Assembly (NCBI GenBank): GCA_018222405.1
Contig: JAAFAI010000027.1
Span: 1 to 57,960, forward strand
Origin: Gammaproteobacteria bacterium
GTDB taxonomy: Bacteria; Pseudomonadota; Gammaproteobacteria; Enterobacterales; Alteromonadaceae
Direction of reading: 5' to 3'
Length of the DNA: 57,960 nt
Below are positions 1 to 8,653 of the stretch, piece after piece; position 1 is the first letter of the stretch; the number at the start of each line of letters is the position of its first letter. The position numbers and the translations under genes were made by a program. Under the pieces are notes generated by a model. It made no database searches, was not told where the DNA came from, and worked only from the letters and a program-made list of their open reading frames with translations.

Positions 1-49
1 CGGGGTCTGGGCACAGTGTTTCACTAAAACTAGAAAAGTAGTGTGTTTA

Positions 50-63
50 TTGTGCCAGCACAA
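50..63. promoter_or_regulatory. Palindrome TTGTGC-CA-GCACAA, possible Lrp-type operator
   Basis: A perfect 14-bp palindrome lies beyond the 3' end of the aminotransferase gene. It sits in a 14-base string, TGTGTTTATTGTGC (42-55), that recurs exactly at 2630-2643 in front of the Lrp regulator gene. It probably belongs to the promoter of a gene beyond the left edge. Binding by the Lrp protein is inference. Confidence 0.45.
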
Positions 64-116
64 AGACAAAATCCAACTGGACCTGAGTCTAGTAAGTGAC
101 TGTCTTAATATTATTA

Positions 117-147
117 AAAGGGAGGGCTTTACGTTACTGCAAAGCCC
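117..147 (-). terminator. Intrinsic terminator after the aminotransferase
   Basis: GGGCTTT (124-130) pairs with AAAGCCC (141-147) around a 10-nt loop just beyond the stop codon at 157-159. Read on the minus strand the stem is followed by TCCCTTTTAAT, a short T tract, so this is a moderate terminator. Confidence 0.55.
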
Positions 148-156
148 AGCTCCTCT

Positions 157-1347
157 CTAACACACTGCAGCGAATGCCTTTGCTGTCGCATCAAGATTGC
201 GGGTGTTCAGGCCCGCTACACACATGCGGCCACTGGCAATCAGATAAACTCCAAACTCGTCTTTCAGGCGTTTAATTTGCTCCGGGCTGAAGCCGGTGTA
301 ACTAAACATCCCCACTTGCGCAGCCAGATAGCTGAAATCCACATCCGGGCGCAGCTTGCCAAGCTTGGCGACCAGTTGCTGACGCATAGTGTGCATGCGC
401 TCGCGCATCGCTTCCAATTCGGTTTTCCACTCATCCGTCAGTGCATCGCTCGCTAGAACGTGGTTAACCAGGCGCGCGCCGAAAGACGGCGGCGTAGAGT
501 AATTAGTCCTTACGGTAAACTTAAGCTGGCCCTGGATTGTTTCGGCGGTTTCCGGTGATTCACACACCACATACAACGCCCCTACACGCTCGCTGTAAAG
601 TGAGAAGATTTTCGAGAATGACTGCGCTAACAGGAACGGCTGACCAGACTCCGCCATTAACTTAATGGCTTGGGTATCTTCGTTTAAACCAAACCCAAAA
701 CCCTGATAAGCCATGTCGAAAAAGGCCAGCAGGTTACGCTGTTTAACCACGTCCACAACTTGTTGCCACTGCTCGTTGGTTAAGTCGATACCCGTTGGGT
801 TATGGCAGCACGGATGCAGCAGTACGATGGCTTTTTCCGGCAGTTGATTTAAATCGTCCAGCATGCCGCTGAAATCAAGCATTTTGGTTTGCGGGTTATA
901 ATAGCGATAGGTATTTACCTTCACGCCTGCGCCTTTGAAGATAGAGTGATGGTTTTCCCAGGTCGGGCCACTCACCCATAGCTCTGAGTCGGGGAAATAG
1001 CGTTTGAGTAAATCAGCGCCTACTTTCAGCGCACCTGAGCCGCCCAGGCTCTGGGTTGATGCTAAGCGACTGTCCACTAATGGCAGTGCATCACCGAAGG
1101 CCAGTGATTTTACTGCTACGCGGTAATCCGGCAAGCCGTCCATCGGCAAGTAAACCGGCGATGTCGGAGGGTTCTCTGCCGCCCAGACTTTGGCCTTATC
1201 AACACTGCTAAAGTTTGGCACTTTGCCGTCTTCATCAAAATAAAACCCGATGGTGAGATTCACTTTGTCCTCACGGGGATCTTTCATGAATTGTTCAACC
1301 AGCGAGAAAATCGGATCGCCGGCATAGGCATCAACATGTTCAAACAT
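157..1347 (-). CDS. tyrB: Aromatic amino acid aminotransferase (class I, PLP)
   Basis: Cytoplasmic class I aminotransferase that exchanges the amino group of aromatic amino acids (and probably aspartate) with 2-oxoglutarate using pyridoxal phosphate. The 396 residues match the length of the AspC/TyrB family. Visible family features are HNPTG at 182-186, D211 with Y214 that contact the cofactor, and SFSKIFSLY with the Schiff-base lysine K246. The start is supported by AAGGA 7 nt upstream of ATG. The YitT gene lies 59 bp upstream on the same strand and the Lrp regulator just before it, suggesting amino-acid-responsive control. TyrB versus AspC specificity cannot be settled by eye. Confidence 0.88.
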   Translation of the reverse strand: MFEHVDAYAGDPIFSLVEQFMKDPREDKVNLTIGFYFDEDGKVPNFSSVDKAKVWAAENPPTSPVYLPMDGLPDYRVAVKSLAFGDALPLVDSRLASTQSLGGSGALKVGADLLKRYFPDSELWVSGPTWENHHSIFKGAGVKVNTYRYYNPQTKMLDFSGMLDDLNQLPEKAIVLLHPCCHNPTGIDLTNEQWQQVVDVVKQRNLLAFFDMAYQGFGFGLNEDTQAIKLMAESGQPFLLAQSFSKIFSLYSERVGALYVVCESPETAETIQGQLKFTVRTNYSTPPSFGARLVNHVLASDALTDEWKTELEAMRERMHTMRQQLVAKLGKLRPDVDFSYLAAQVGMFSYTGFSPEQIKRLKDEFGVYLIASGRMCVAGLNTRNLDATAKAFAAVC

Positions 1348-1406
1348 AATAATTCCTTAGAGTGACTGTCTCTTGGGAGCAGCTTTTTATTAATCTATTG
1401 GCCAGT

Positions 1407-2027
1407 TTAAGCTAAATAACGGTCTTTACGGTGGTTAAAAGCAATCAGAATATTCAGCACTACCGCGCCCAGAACAGAAGCGACTAATGCCGGAACGCTC
1501 ACTACAAAGAACGCGGCACACACCACCAGCACATCTACCCCCATTTGCAGGTACCCGGCACGAAAGCCGGTTTTATCCTGAATGTAGAGCGCCAAAATGG
1601 TTACGCCACCCAGGCTGGCACCATGGCGGAACAATACCACAAAGCCGGTGCCCATGAGCAGATTGCCGAACAGGGTCGAGTAAAATAAATCCAGTTCACC
1701 GAACTGAATGAACGCCGGGTGAATATGAGTAAACAACGATACCAACGACACGGTCGCAAAGGTCTTAAGCGTAAAAACCACACCCATTTTCTTTAGCGCC
1801 AGAATATAAAACGGAATATTCACTAAAAAGAAGGCCACGCCAAAAGTCATGGGCGACAGGTAATCAATTAAAAAGGCCATGCCTGCGGTACTGCCTGTAA
1901 GCGCGCCAACCTCTCGCAATAAAATAGCCCCGAAAGAAACTAAAATGGTACCTGTGATCAGGGCCAGAACATCTTCTACCCAACTGTGCCGAATGGACTT
2001 CGGCTGACTGATTGCTGCTTCACTCAT
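1407..2027 (-). CDS. YitT family integral membrane protein
   Basis: A 206-residue inner-membrane protein with about five to six hydrophobic segments. The stretch LALITGTILVSFGAILLRE followed by GSTAGMAFLIDY, and GASLGGVTILALY, are typical of the YitT/DUF161 family, whose substrate is not established. The open frame extends further upstream, but I choose the ATG at 2025-2027 (MSEAAISQ) because the extra N-terminus would be encoded by the intergenic region that holds the CACAAT/ATTGTG dyad. It lies between the Lrp regulator and the aminotransferase on the same strand and may help export or import an amino acid or derivative (inference). Confidence 0.75.
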   Translation of the reverse strand: MSEAAISQPKSIRHSWVEDVLALITGTILVSFGAILLREVGALTGSTAGMAFLIDYLSPMTFGVAFFLVNIPFYILALKKMGVVFTLKTFATVSLVSLFTHIHPAFIQFGELDLFYSTLFGNLLMGTGFVVLFRHGASLGGVTILALYIQDKTGFRAGYLQMGVDVLVVCAAFFVVSVPALVASVLGAVVLNILIAFNHRKDRYLA

Positions 2028-2073
2028 TATTTCACCCACGGAATGACCAAAAATTAAACCGTGAGAAATATAA

Positions 2074-2118
2074 CACAATGAAATCATATTGTGCGCTAAA
2101 TTTATCAATATTGCGCAA
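2074..2118. promoter_or_regulatory. Dyad CACAAT-N8-ATTGTG and palindrome TTGCGCAA upstream of yitT
   Basis: CACAAT (2074-2079) and ATTGTG (2088-2093) form an inverted repeat. The palindrome TTGCGCAA follows at 2111-2118 and TGTGCG soon after. These resemble the TTGTGC repeats at 50-63 and 2611-2644, making this the probable Lrp-controlled promoter region of the yitT-tyrB pair. The sequence elements are direct observations; the regulator assignment is inference. Confidence 0.45.
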
Positions 2119-2148
2119 ACTGTGCGTTTATAGGTTGTTTTTAAGGCA

Positions 2149-2604
2149 TCACAACCAAACGCCATCCTCTTTAAGGCGTTCCAACACGACCGCGGTGCGG
2201 ATATGCCCCACCGTTTTGTGTGCAGCTAAGTCGCTGATCAGCGCCGATAAGTCACTCAGCTCCGCCACCGCCACTTTAAGAATAAAATCGGCATTACCGG
2301 TAGTCTTATACATGTCCAGAATAGCCGGGGTGTGTTTTACCAACTCATAAAAAGCCGTAACAGCCTCGGGCGAGGCTTCGGCAAGGGTAATTTCCAGTAC
2401 CGAAGATATATCCAGATTCAGCGCCGCCGGTGAGATGCGGGCGCTGTAACCAATAATGTATTTTTGCTGCTCAAGGTGAATTCGGCGGCGGGAGATTTGC
2501 GAAGCAGACAGGCCCACCAGTTCGCCCAACTCCTGATTAGTCAGGCGGCCGTTCTGGCGCAGGAGTTTTAGGATCTGTTTATCGTAGTCATCAATATCAT
2601 GCAT
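2149..2604 (-). CDS. Lrp/AsnC family transcriptional regulator
   Basis: A 151-residue DNA-binding regulator of the feast/famine family. Residues 5-60 form the AsnC-type helix-turn-helix (DKQILKLLRQNGRLTNQELGELVGLS), and the rest matches the RAM ligand-binding domain, with GNADFILKVAV typical of its central strand. Such proteins usually sense amino acids and control metabolism or transport genes nearby. The Shine-Dalgarno sequence is weak (GGA well upstream). TTGTGC-type repeats lie immediately upstream, consistent with autoregulation. The neighbouring aromatic aminotransferase suggests an aromatic amino acid effector, which is inference. Confidence 0.9.
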   Translation of the reverse strand: MHDIDDYDKQILKLLRQNGRLTNQELGELVGLSASQISRRRIHLEQQKYIIGYSARISPAALNLDISSVLEITLAEASPEAVTAFYELVKHTPAILDMYKTTGNADFILKVAVAELSDLSALISDLAAHKTVGHIRTAVVLERLKEDGVWL

Positions 2605-2645
2605 GATGTGTGCAAATTTCCGTGCTGTATGTGTTTATTGTGCAA
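2605..2645. promoter_or_regulatory. Lrp gene promoter region with TGTGCAA repeats
   Basis: Two TGTGCAA copies (2609-2615 and 2639-2645) and the 14-base string TGTGTTTATTGTGC (2630-2643), identical to 42-55, lie directly upstream of the Lrp gene. Direct repeats 30 bp apart, about three helical turns, fit a cooperative Lrp-type operator. Assignment to this regulator is inference. Confidence 0.45.
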
Positions 2646-2647
2646 GC

Positions 2648-3763
2648 TTAGCGCGAATACGCAATGAGATCATGCAATGATTCAATCGCTGGCAGTTGAT
2701 GCTCCGGCTGATAAAATAGTCGGTTAAGGCGGCCGAGGAAATTTACCTTACGGTTGGGATCCTGCGGTTTTACCCGGCGTTCACTGCTGGTTTGCAAAAA
2801 CTCCTGCGGACGCAAATTCAGTTCGCGAATTTCATCGGTGGTAATACCCTGGCCATAAACCGTGCTCAGAATACGCTCCGTTTTACTCTCCATAATCGGC
2901 ATAATGTCGTTGGCGTAAAGTTCGCTAATAGGTTCTCCAATGGCTTCCAGCGAATGATTAATCGCCGCCCACAACTCATCGTGAGTATAGTGCGCATCGC
3001 CTGGCGCGTAGTAACCCATTACTTCCCACTCAAATTCGGCATTACTGGCCGCAATGGAGCTATCCACCGTTGGCGAAAACGACAGGTCCGGCCGTGCGCC
3101 GATGTTATAAGCGTCTACCGACAGGCCAATACAAATCACCAAGTCGCCCATCATCGCCGGGTTGTGGTAGAGCGCCTCAAAGGCGGCCCGTTTTACCCCC
3201 ATCCAGCCATAAATCATGGGCTTTTGCTGAGCAAAATGGCGCACTTCATGGGGCAGATCTTCACCGTATTTTTCTACCAGCAGCGGCATGGGATCGGCTT
3301 CTAACTGGCTTTCAGGTACCCAGACTTCGTATTCCAGACGGTTATCAGCTTTACCCCGGCTCTTGATACCGTAGGAAAGGTTTACCGGACGGCAAATACT
3401 GCGGTCTTCATCCACCCGATGAAAATATTCCGAGCGTAACCGTTTAATAAACGGAGCATCCAAACCGGCCAGCGCGGCAGTGGGGTAACGGTAGCCACAG
3501 TCACTCTGCTCAACAATGCTAAGCCCTGGCACGCGCTCGGTTAAGGCGTTTTTTAATCCTTTAAACAGATGATAGTCAGGTAGAATGATGCTGCGCTCCG
3601 GTTAGATGGTAAATCGTTCGCCGGTTTCGCTGATAAACTTGGGGGTCTTACTGAATTCATAGTTACCGAGGCCTGACTGCTCGATGGCAAGGTCTCGTAA
3701 ACGGGCAATTTCCAAAAACAACGCTTCATGGTTGCGAATATGTTTTAACAGCGGTCGTTCCAT
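2648..3763 (-). pseudogene. Unrecognised gene interrupted by one in-frame TAA
   Basis: From ATG at 3761-3763 a frame runs 53 codons to TAA at 3602-3604, then continues open in the same frame to 2648. The combined reading would be about 370 residues. The downstream 294-residue part (from GTG at 3530-3532) is well formed, acidic and soluble-looking, but I recognise no family. The part after the stop has no ATG near its beginning: possible starts are GTG 3532, with no good ribosome site, or a non-standard ATC/ATT at 3584-3589 preceded by GGAG. I read it as a gene with a recent nonsense mutation; two translationally coupled genes or stop readthrough are alternatives. It lies beside decayed polysaccharide genes, which favours decay. 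Confidence 0.5.
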
Positions 3764-3823
3764 CTACTCACATCTGGATTAATAAAAGCCTGTTAGTCAG
3801 TCTGCCAGAAATAGCACCAGAGG

Positions 3824-4468
3824 TTAAGCACTTAAGTAGCGGCCGGAATTCACGCTGCACACACCGCAGCATTGCCATTCAGTAAGCAGCTCAATACAGC
3901 CGCTGATAGCCACATCCTGACGGCAGGGTTGAGAAAGCATTCTGATTCGGGTTTTAGGTAAGCGGCACATCAGCTCAAGTGTTCTGCCGGTATTCGCCGA
4001 CTCGGTGATCACACCCGAGGTATAGCCATAAAGCAGTCGCATCAGTCCGGAGCGCAGGCGAGGCGTTACGCCGCTTTGCGATAGGCCCCAGTTGGTATTA
4101 TGTATTAACCCGGCAACGTTGCCCCGTAAGCCCGACAACAGGTTAGCCATGGAGGCGGCCTGGATATACTGGTCGTCCACCGCCAGAACAATTTCACCGG
4201 GATGGCTTTGCATATAGCGCTTTAATTCAGGCACCGCCAGCCACACACTGCTGGCTCGCAGGGTTTTGATAGTTAAATGCGGGTGCGCCGGTAAACGGCA
4301 GGACGAATGATCTTTGTTGTTGAGCAGCAGCAATTCCACATGTACGCCACTCATCAACAGCCCGTCTATCAGCTGACTGGTGAGCTCAGCGTCTTCGCAG
4401 CCATCACACTCTGAATACGCTACAAAGACAGCAAGGCGCTCCAGTGAATGTTCTACAGAAAAATACAT
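3824..4468 (-). pseudogene. Truncated GT4-type glycosyltransferase (N-terminal half)
   Basis: The 214-residue frame resembles the N-terminal Rossmann-like half of a GT-B glycosyltransferase: an alternating strand/helix pattern, VELLLLNNKDHSS, VAGLIHNTNWG and a GVITESANTGRTLE segment like the inter-domain region of GT4 enzymes. The donor-binding C-terminal domain is absent and the last 35 residues (from about CRQDV) look unlike the family, so the product is about half the usual 350-380 residues. It is divergent from a frameshifted sulfotransferase gene, and together they look like remnants of a surface polysaccharide locus. It might be expressed but is unlikely to transfer sugar. Confidence 0.55.
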
Positions 4469-4554
4469 GCTGACCTCAATATGTCATATTCACCCCGTAT
4501 GATGGTATTAAAGCACAAAGACTCGCACATTTCATTAACATTTAAATAACATTC

Positions 4555-5186
4555 ATGCTACTTTCCCACAAACATCAATTTCTTTTTGTACACATTGCAA
4601 AAACCGGCGGTACCAGTGTGCGCGACGCACTGTCACGCTATCGTTGGGACGCCCGTTATGGCATGCCGCAATTTATAGTAAATAAGCTAAGTCAGCTATG
4701 TGGGCATAAACTGGGTTGCCGCTTTCCACGCCACAGTAAAGTGATTGCCGCCAAAGAAATGTTACCGGCGGAATATTTTGCCGGGCTATACAAATTCGCT
4801 TTCGTACGAAACCCGTGGGATTTGCAGGTGAGTTCCTATCACCACATCAAACGTGAACGGCCGCATCTGGCAGCGGGCTTTGATGATTTTGACAGCTTTA
4901 TGCGTTACAAGCTCAATCCTGAGCGCCCCTATCAGTATCACATCGATACTTCCATGCAGTTACAAACCGATTACCTGACCGATCTGCAGGGCAATCTGTG
5001 TATGGATTTTATTGCCAAGTATGAAACCCTGCAGGATGATTTCAATACATCTGTGAGCAGCTAAATCTGCCGACTGCGACGCTGCCTCATAAGCGCAAGG
5101 CCACCGACCGACAGACTTATCACCGATATTATTCGGATGAGTTAGCCGAGTTAGTGGACAGGCACTTATATTTGAAACCAGAGTAG
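4555..5186 (+). pseudogene. Sulfotransferase family gene, frameshifted and 3'-truncated
   Basis: The first 163 codons encode a sulfotransferase of the Sulfotransfer_2 type: FVHIAKTGGTSVRDAL is the PAPS 5'-phosphosulfate loop and FAFVRNPWD the 3'-phosphate motif. Near 5046 the frame is lost; resuming two bases along at 5049 gives ICEQLNLPTATLPHK and then RYYSDELAELVDRH, the expected family C-terminus. A one-base deletion in TTCAATACATC explains this. The ancestral frame then runs into unrelated residues and stops at 5184-5186, just where a 21-bp copy of the ATPase gene begins. Such enzymes sulfate surface glycans; this copy is probably inactive. Confidence 0.75.
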
Positions 5187-5187
5187 C

Positions 5188-5208
5188 CTGAATGAGTGCC
5201 TGTCCACG
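5188..5208. repeat. 21-bp exact copy of part of the P-type ATPase gene
   Basis: CTGAATGAGTGCCTGTCCACG is present here and again at 5652-5672 inside the ATPase coding sequence. Weaker similarity extends left for about 11 more bases (ACCAG with 3 mismatches). The copy sits at the broken end of the sulfotransferase gene and in minus-strand reading would encode RGQALIQ as in the ATPase. It looks like the scar of a local duplication or illegitimate recombination. Confidence 0.7.
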
Positions 5209-5240
5209 CGGCCCTTGATTAACCTGCTTGGCAACCACTA

Positions 5241-7946
5241 CTAGTGCTTTCGCTGATAAACCGTAAGCCTTACGACTTTTTCAATCTCCAGCAGTATGAG
5301 TAATGCGAAGCCGGTTAGCACTATTACCAGGTTGTCGATTAATGTAGGTGAATGTGTACCGAACACGGTTTGCAATACCGGAATATAAGAAATGGCCAAC
5401 TGAGCCACCACCACCACACCGACGGCCGACCACACCACTTTGGTGCCTTTTACCCCGGCTAAGGAGATCGAACGCAGATTCATGGTGCGAACAAAAAACA
5501 GGTAAAAAATCTCCAGACCCACCAACATATTCATCGCCAGCGTCCGCGCATATTCCACATCGTGCCCGGCCTTAATGGCGTACTGATAAATACCAAAAAC
5601 CGCCAGGAAAAACAGTGTGCCCACCAGCATAATCTGCCACACCAGCGCAGGCTGAATGAGTGCCTGTCCACGTGGTCGCGGTGGTTTTTTCATGGTCGCC
5701 GCGTCGGTGGGTTCAAAGGCTAACGCCATGCCCAGCGTGACCGCCGTGATCATATTGACCCACAAGATCTGCACCGGCGTAATGGGATACGGCAACCCCG
5801 CCAGCAGTGCAACTATAATGGTTAGCGCCTCACCCGCATTAGTAGGCAGCGTCCAGCTCACCACTTTTTTGATGTTGGCATACACGGTACGGCCCTGCTC
5901 TACTGCCGCCGCTATGGAGGCAAAGTTATCGTCGGCCAACACTACTTCGGCAGCTTCCTTAGCCGCTTCGCTGCCTTTAAGGCCCATGGCCACACCGGCG
6001 TCGGCGCGTTTAAGCGACGGTGCATCATTTACGCCGTCACCGGTCATAGAGACGGTCAGCCCCAGTGACTGCAGCGCCATCACCAGCCGTAGTTTGTGTT
6101 CAGGCGTGGTTCGGGCAAACACATCTGTATGCTGCACCGCTTCTTTGAGTTGATCATCGCTGAGGGCATCGAGCTCCGTACCAGTGAGCACCTTATCGGT
6201 ATGCGTTAAGCCCAGCTGTTTGCCAATTGCCTGGGCGGTCACCGCATGGTCGCCGGTAATCATCTTGACCTGAATTTTTGCATTCAGACAGGTTTGCACA
6301 GCGCTAATGGCTTCCTGTCTGGGTGGATCGATCAGCCCTACCAGCCCCAACAGACACAACGAATCCTGCAAATCCGTGGCACTTAAAACGGTATGATCAG
6401 CAGGCACACTGCGAGAAGCCACAGCCAGTACACGTTGACCTTTTCTGGCCAGCGCCTCCGCTTTATCCAGCCACGCGGTTAAATCGATGGATTGTTCCTC
6501 GCCCTGTGCCGTTTGTTGTACACGGCATAACTTCAATACCACTTCCGGCGCGCCTTTCACCAGAATGACACCGTGGCCGTTATGGTCGTGATTGAGCGTG
6601 GCCATATACTGGGTGGTAGAGTCGAATGGCAGTACATCGGTGCGCCGCCAGCGCGCTTTGTAATCCTCGCCTTCATCAAAAGTGGCCTTACTGGCAAAGC
6701 TTACCAGCGCCGCTTCCATGGGATCGCCCTCAAAACTCCAGTTGTCATCACGATGATGAATTTCGGCGTCGTTACACAGTGCGCATGCCCGGGCAACTTC
6801 CTGCAACAAGGGCTGCTCAGCGGTGTGTACCGGTTTATCGTTAAATAACACGTCGCCAATGGGCGCATAACCTTCGCCATCCACATCGTAGTCGTTAGCG
6901 GCGGTTTGCACGCTAACCACCATCATTTCATTGCGGGTAAACGTGCCGGTTTTATCGGAGCAGATCACCGACACAGAACCGAGGGTTTCAATTGCCGGCA
7001 ATACCCGCACGATTGCGCTGCGTTTAGCCATGGCCTGCACGCCAACGGCCAGGGTAATGGTAAGCACCGCGGGCAGCCCTTCCGGAATGGCAGCAACAGA
7101 CAAGCCCACCACCGCGAGAAAGAGTTCGGTAAATGGCTGATTGAGTACCACAGTGCCAACCAGCAACAGAATAACCGCCACGGTCAGAATAAAGCCGGTG
7201 ATCCACTTAGCCAGCACGTCCATTTGTTCCACCAGCGGCGTAGTGAGCTTCTGAACCCCCGACAACATGCCGCCAATCCGACCAATTTCGGTATGCGCGC
7301 CGGTGGCCACCACTACCCCGGTTGCCTGGCCGGATGTTACATTGGTGCCACTAAACGCCATGCATTGACGATCGCCCAGCGCTGCCCCCTCTTCCACCAA
7401 GCTTGTACCTTTTTCCACCGGCAGTGATTCACCGGTTAGCAGACTTTCCTGAATCGCCAGGCTGTGACTGCTAAGTAACCGGATATCGGCTGGCACCTTA
7501 TCTCCGGCCTCCAGCAGAACCACGTCACCGGGCACCAGATCTTCACCCGCCACAGTGCGACGCTTACCATTGCGGATCACCGCCGCTTTTAAGGCCAGCA
7601 TCCGGCGAATGGAGTCCATGGCTTTTTCGGCCTTGCCTTCCTGCATCACGCCAATCAGGGCGTTAACAATCACCACCGCAAAGATCACCGCGGTGTCTAT
7701 CCAGTGCTGTAAAAATGCGGTAAGAATACCGGCCACCATCAGTACGATAACCAGCAGATTGGCAAACTGCTTAAGAAATCGCACCAGCGTGCTGGCCTGT
7801 GGCGCCTCAGGTAGTTTGTTTGGCCCACAGCTTGAGAGTCGCTGGCTAACCTGTTCCTTACTCAGGCCATCACGGGTGGTTTCGAGTTGGGTAATCGCTT
7901 CGTCGGCGGTCAGCGCGTGCCATTTGGATTGCTGTACATTGGTCAT
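5241..7946 (-). CDS. P-type cation-transporting ATPase (P2, Ca2+-type)
   Basis: Inner-membrane ATP-driven cation pump of 901 residues from the ATG at 7944-7946, which has GGGAG 6-10 nt upstream; the longer frame start is not supported. Motifs in order: cation ATPase N-terminal domain, TGES (actuator, about 171-174), PEGLP (about 288-292) of P2-type pumps, the phosphorylated aspartate in DKTGTFT (D331, with F replacing the usual L), and the hinge MTGDGVNDAP, then C-terminal membrane helices. The family exports Ca2+ (SERCA/PMR1-like) or sometimes Na+ or Mn2+; the ion cannot be told by eye. A 21-bp piece of the gene is repeated downstream at 5188-5208. Confidence 0.9.
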   Translation of the reverse strand: MTNVQQSKWHALTADEAITQLETTRDGLSKEQVSQRLSSCGPNKLPEAPQASTLVRFLKQFANLLVIVLMVAGILTAFLQHWIDTAVIFAVVIVNALIGVMQEGKAEKAMDSIRRMLALKAAVIRNGKRRTVAGEDLVPGDVVLLEAGDKVPADIRLLSSHSLAIQESLLTGESLPVEKGTSLVEEGAALGDRQCMAFSGTNVTSGQATGVVVATGAHTEIGRIGGMLSGVQKLTTPLVEQMDVLAKWITGFILTVAVILLLVGTVVLNQPFTELFLAVVGLSVAAIPEGLPAVLTITLAVGVQAMAKRSAIVRVLPAIETLGSVSVICSDKTGTFTRNEMMVVSVQTAANDYDVDGEGYAPIGDVLFNDKPVHTAEQPLLQEVARACALCNDAEIHHRDDNWSFEGDPMEAALVSFASKATFDEGEDYKARWRRTDVLPFDSTTQYMATLNHDHNGHGVILVKGAPEVVLKLCRVQQTAQGEEQSIDLTAWLDKAEALARKGQRVLAVASRSVPADHTVLSATDLQDSLCLLGLVGLIDPPRQEAISAVQTCLNAKIQVKMITGDHAVTAQAIGKQLGLTHTDKVLTGTELDALSDDQLKEAVQHTDVFARTTPEHKLRLVMALQSLGLTVSMTGDGVNDAPSLKRADAGVAMGLKGSEAAKEAAEVVLADDNFASIAAAVEQGRTVYANIKKVVSWTLPTNAGEALTIIVALLAGLPYPITPVQILWVNMITAVTLGMALAFEPTDAATMKKPPRPRGQALIQPALVWQIMLVGTLFFLAVFGIYQYAIKAGHDVEYARTLAMNMLVGLEIFYLFFVRTMNLRSISLAGVKGTKVVWSAVGVVVVAQLAISYIPVLQTVFGTHSPTLIDNLVIVLTGFALLILLEIEKVVRLTVYQRKH

Positions 7947-8136
7947 AATTACTCCCGTACATATAAGACAAAGGCAGTACAAAGCAGGAGCGCAATGTTA
8001 TGTGCTCAGCTCCTGCATGCCATCTATGAGTATAGATACCGTACAAAGATTACGCGCCGAAGACACTGATTTGTATCAAAGAGAGGACTACCGGGAATGT
8101 TGACGTCCTGTCACAGCAGTCCCGGAGCAGGCGGGT

Positions 8137-8583
8137 TCAGATATGCAATGTTGCACCATGCTGAGAAAAAATCGAACGCACTTTTTCCAGCTCATCCGGT
8201 GAAGCCTGTTTAAGAAAGGCGCTCAGGGAGCGAAACAAATCCAGTGCCTGACTGCCAGGGCCGGTAAATTCGATCATCCTGACCCCCTCGGCACAAGACT
8301 GAAACGCATGAACCTGATCCGCTGGAATATAAACCATAGCCCCGGCCCCGCAGTGATACCCGTCTTCATTTAACATGAAATCCACGGCGCCGCTTATCAC
8401 ATAAAAGGTTTCCGACCACGGATGACTGTGGGGCGGCGGGCCAAAACCAGCACCACTACTCTCCTGAACGGTGACAGATTGCTCGTCACCTTTCTGAGTA
8501 TCACTCATCACATTGATCAGGCCGCCGAGCAGCTCAATAGATTCAAGTGGTGCAGTATCCTGCAAAACAATAGCCCTGTGCAT
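8137..8583 (-). CDS. Cupin domain protein
   Basis: A 148-residue single-domain cupin. The metal-binding motif 1 is seen as PPPHSHPWSETFYVISG and motif 2 as YIPADQVHAF, giving the usual H-x-H, E and H ligands. A short helical tail follows (DLFRSLSAFLKQASPDELEKV). Small cupins may be enzymes or ligand-binding proteins, and nothing nearby fixes the role. It stands alone between the ATPase and a secreted protease gene on the same strand, with separate intergenic gaps of 190 and 70 bp. Confidence 0.75.
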   Translation of the reverse strand: MHRAIVLQDTAPLESIELLGGLINVMSDTQKGDEQSVTVQESSGAGFGPPPHSHPWSETFYVISGAVDFMLNEDGYHCGAGAMVYIPADQVHAFQSCAEGVRMIEFTGPGSQALDLFRSLSAFLKQASPDELEKVRSIFSQHGATLHI

Positions 8584-8653
8584 AGCATTACCTCTCTTTA
8601 CCCACTTCTTGCGGCTTCAGGCCAAACACCTGCCGCAGACTGTCTTTACAGGC

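Noticed and set aside
2028..2165. Upstream extension of the YitT frame
   Set aside because: The extra 46 residues are encoded by the intergenic region with dyads; the ATG at 2027 gives the family's usual start.
2012..2350. 112-codon plus-strand frame opposite yitT and the Lrp gene
   Set aside because: Shadow of the Lrp gene and its 3' intergenic region; composition and codon pattern are not coding-like.
4960..5238. 92-codon minus-strand frame over the sulfotransferase end
   Set aside because: It is the antisense of the degraded sulfotransferase gene; its only recognisable stretch (RGQALIQ) comes from the 21-bp ATPase repeat. No ribosome site or family.
5188..5672. Insertion sequence bounded by the 21-bp repeat
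   Set aside because: The repeats are direct and one is inside the ATPase gene; no transposase lies between them.
6573..7427. Several long plus-strand frames opposite the P-type ATPase
   Set aside because: All are antisense shadows; the minus strand encodes an unbroken ATPase with every motif.
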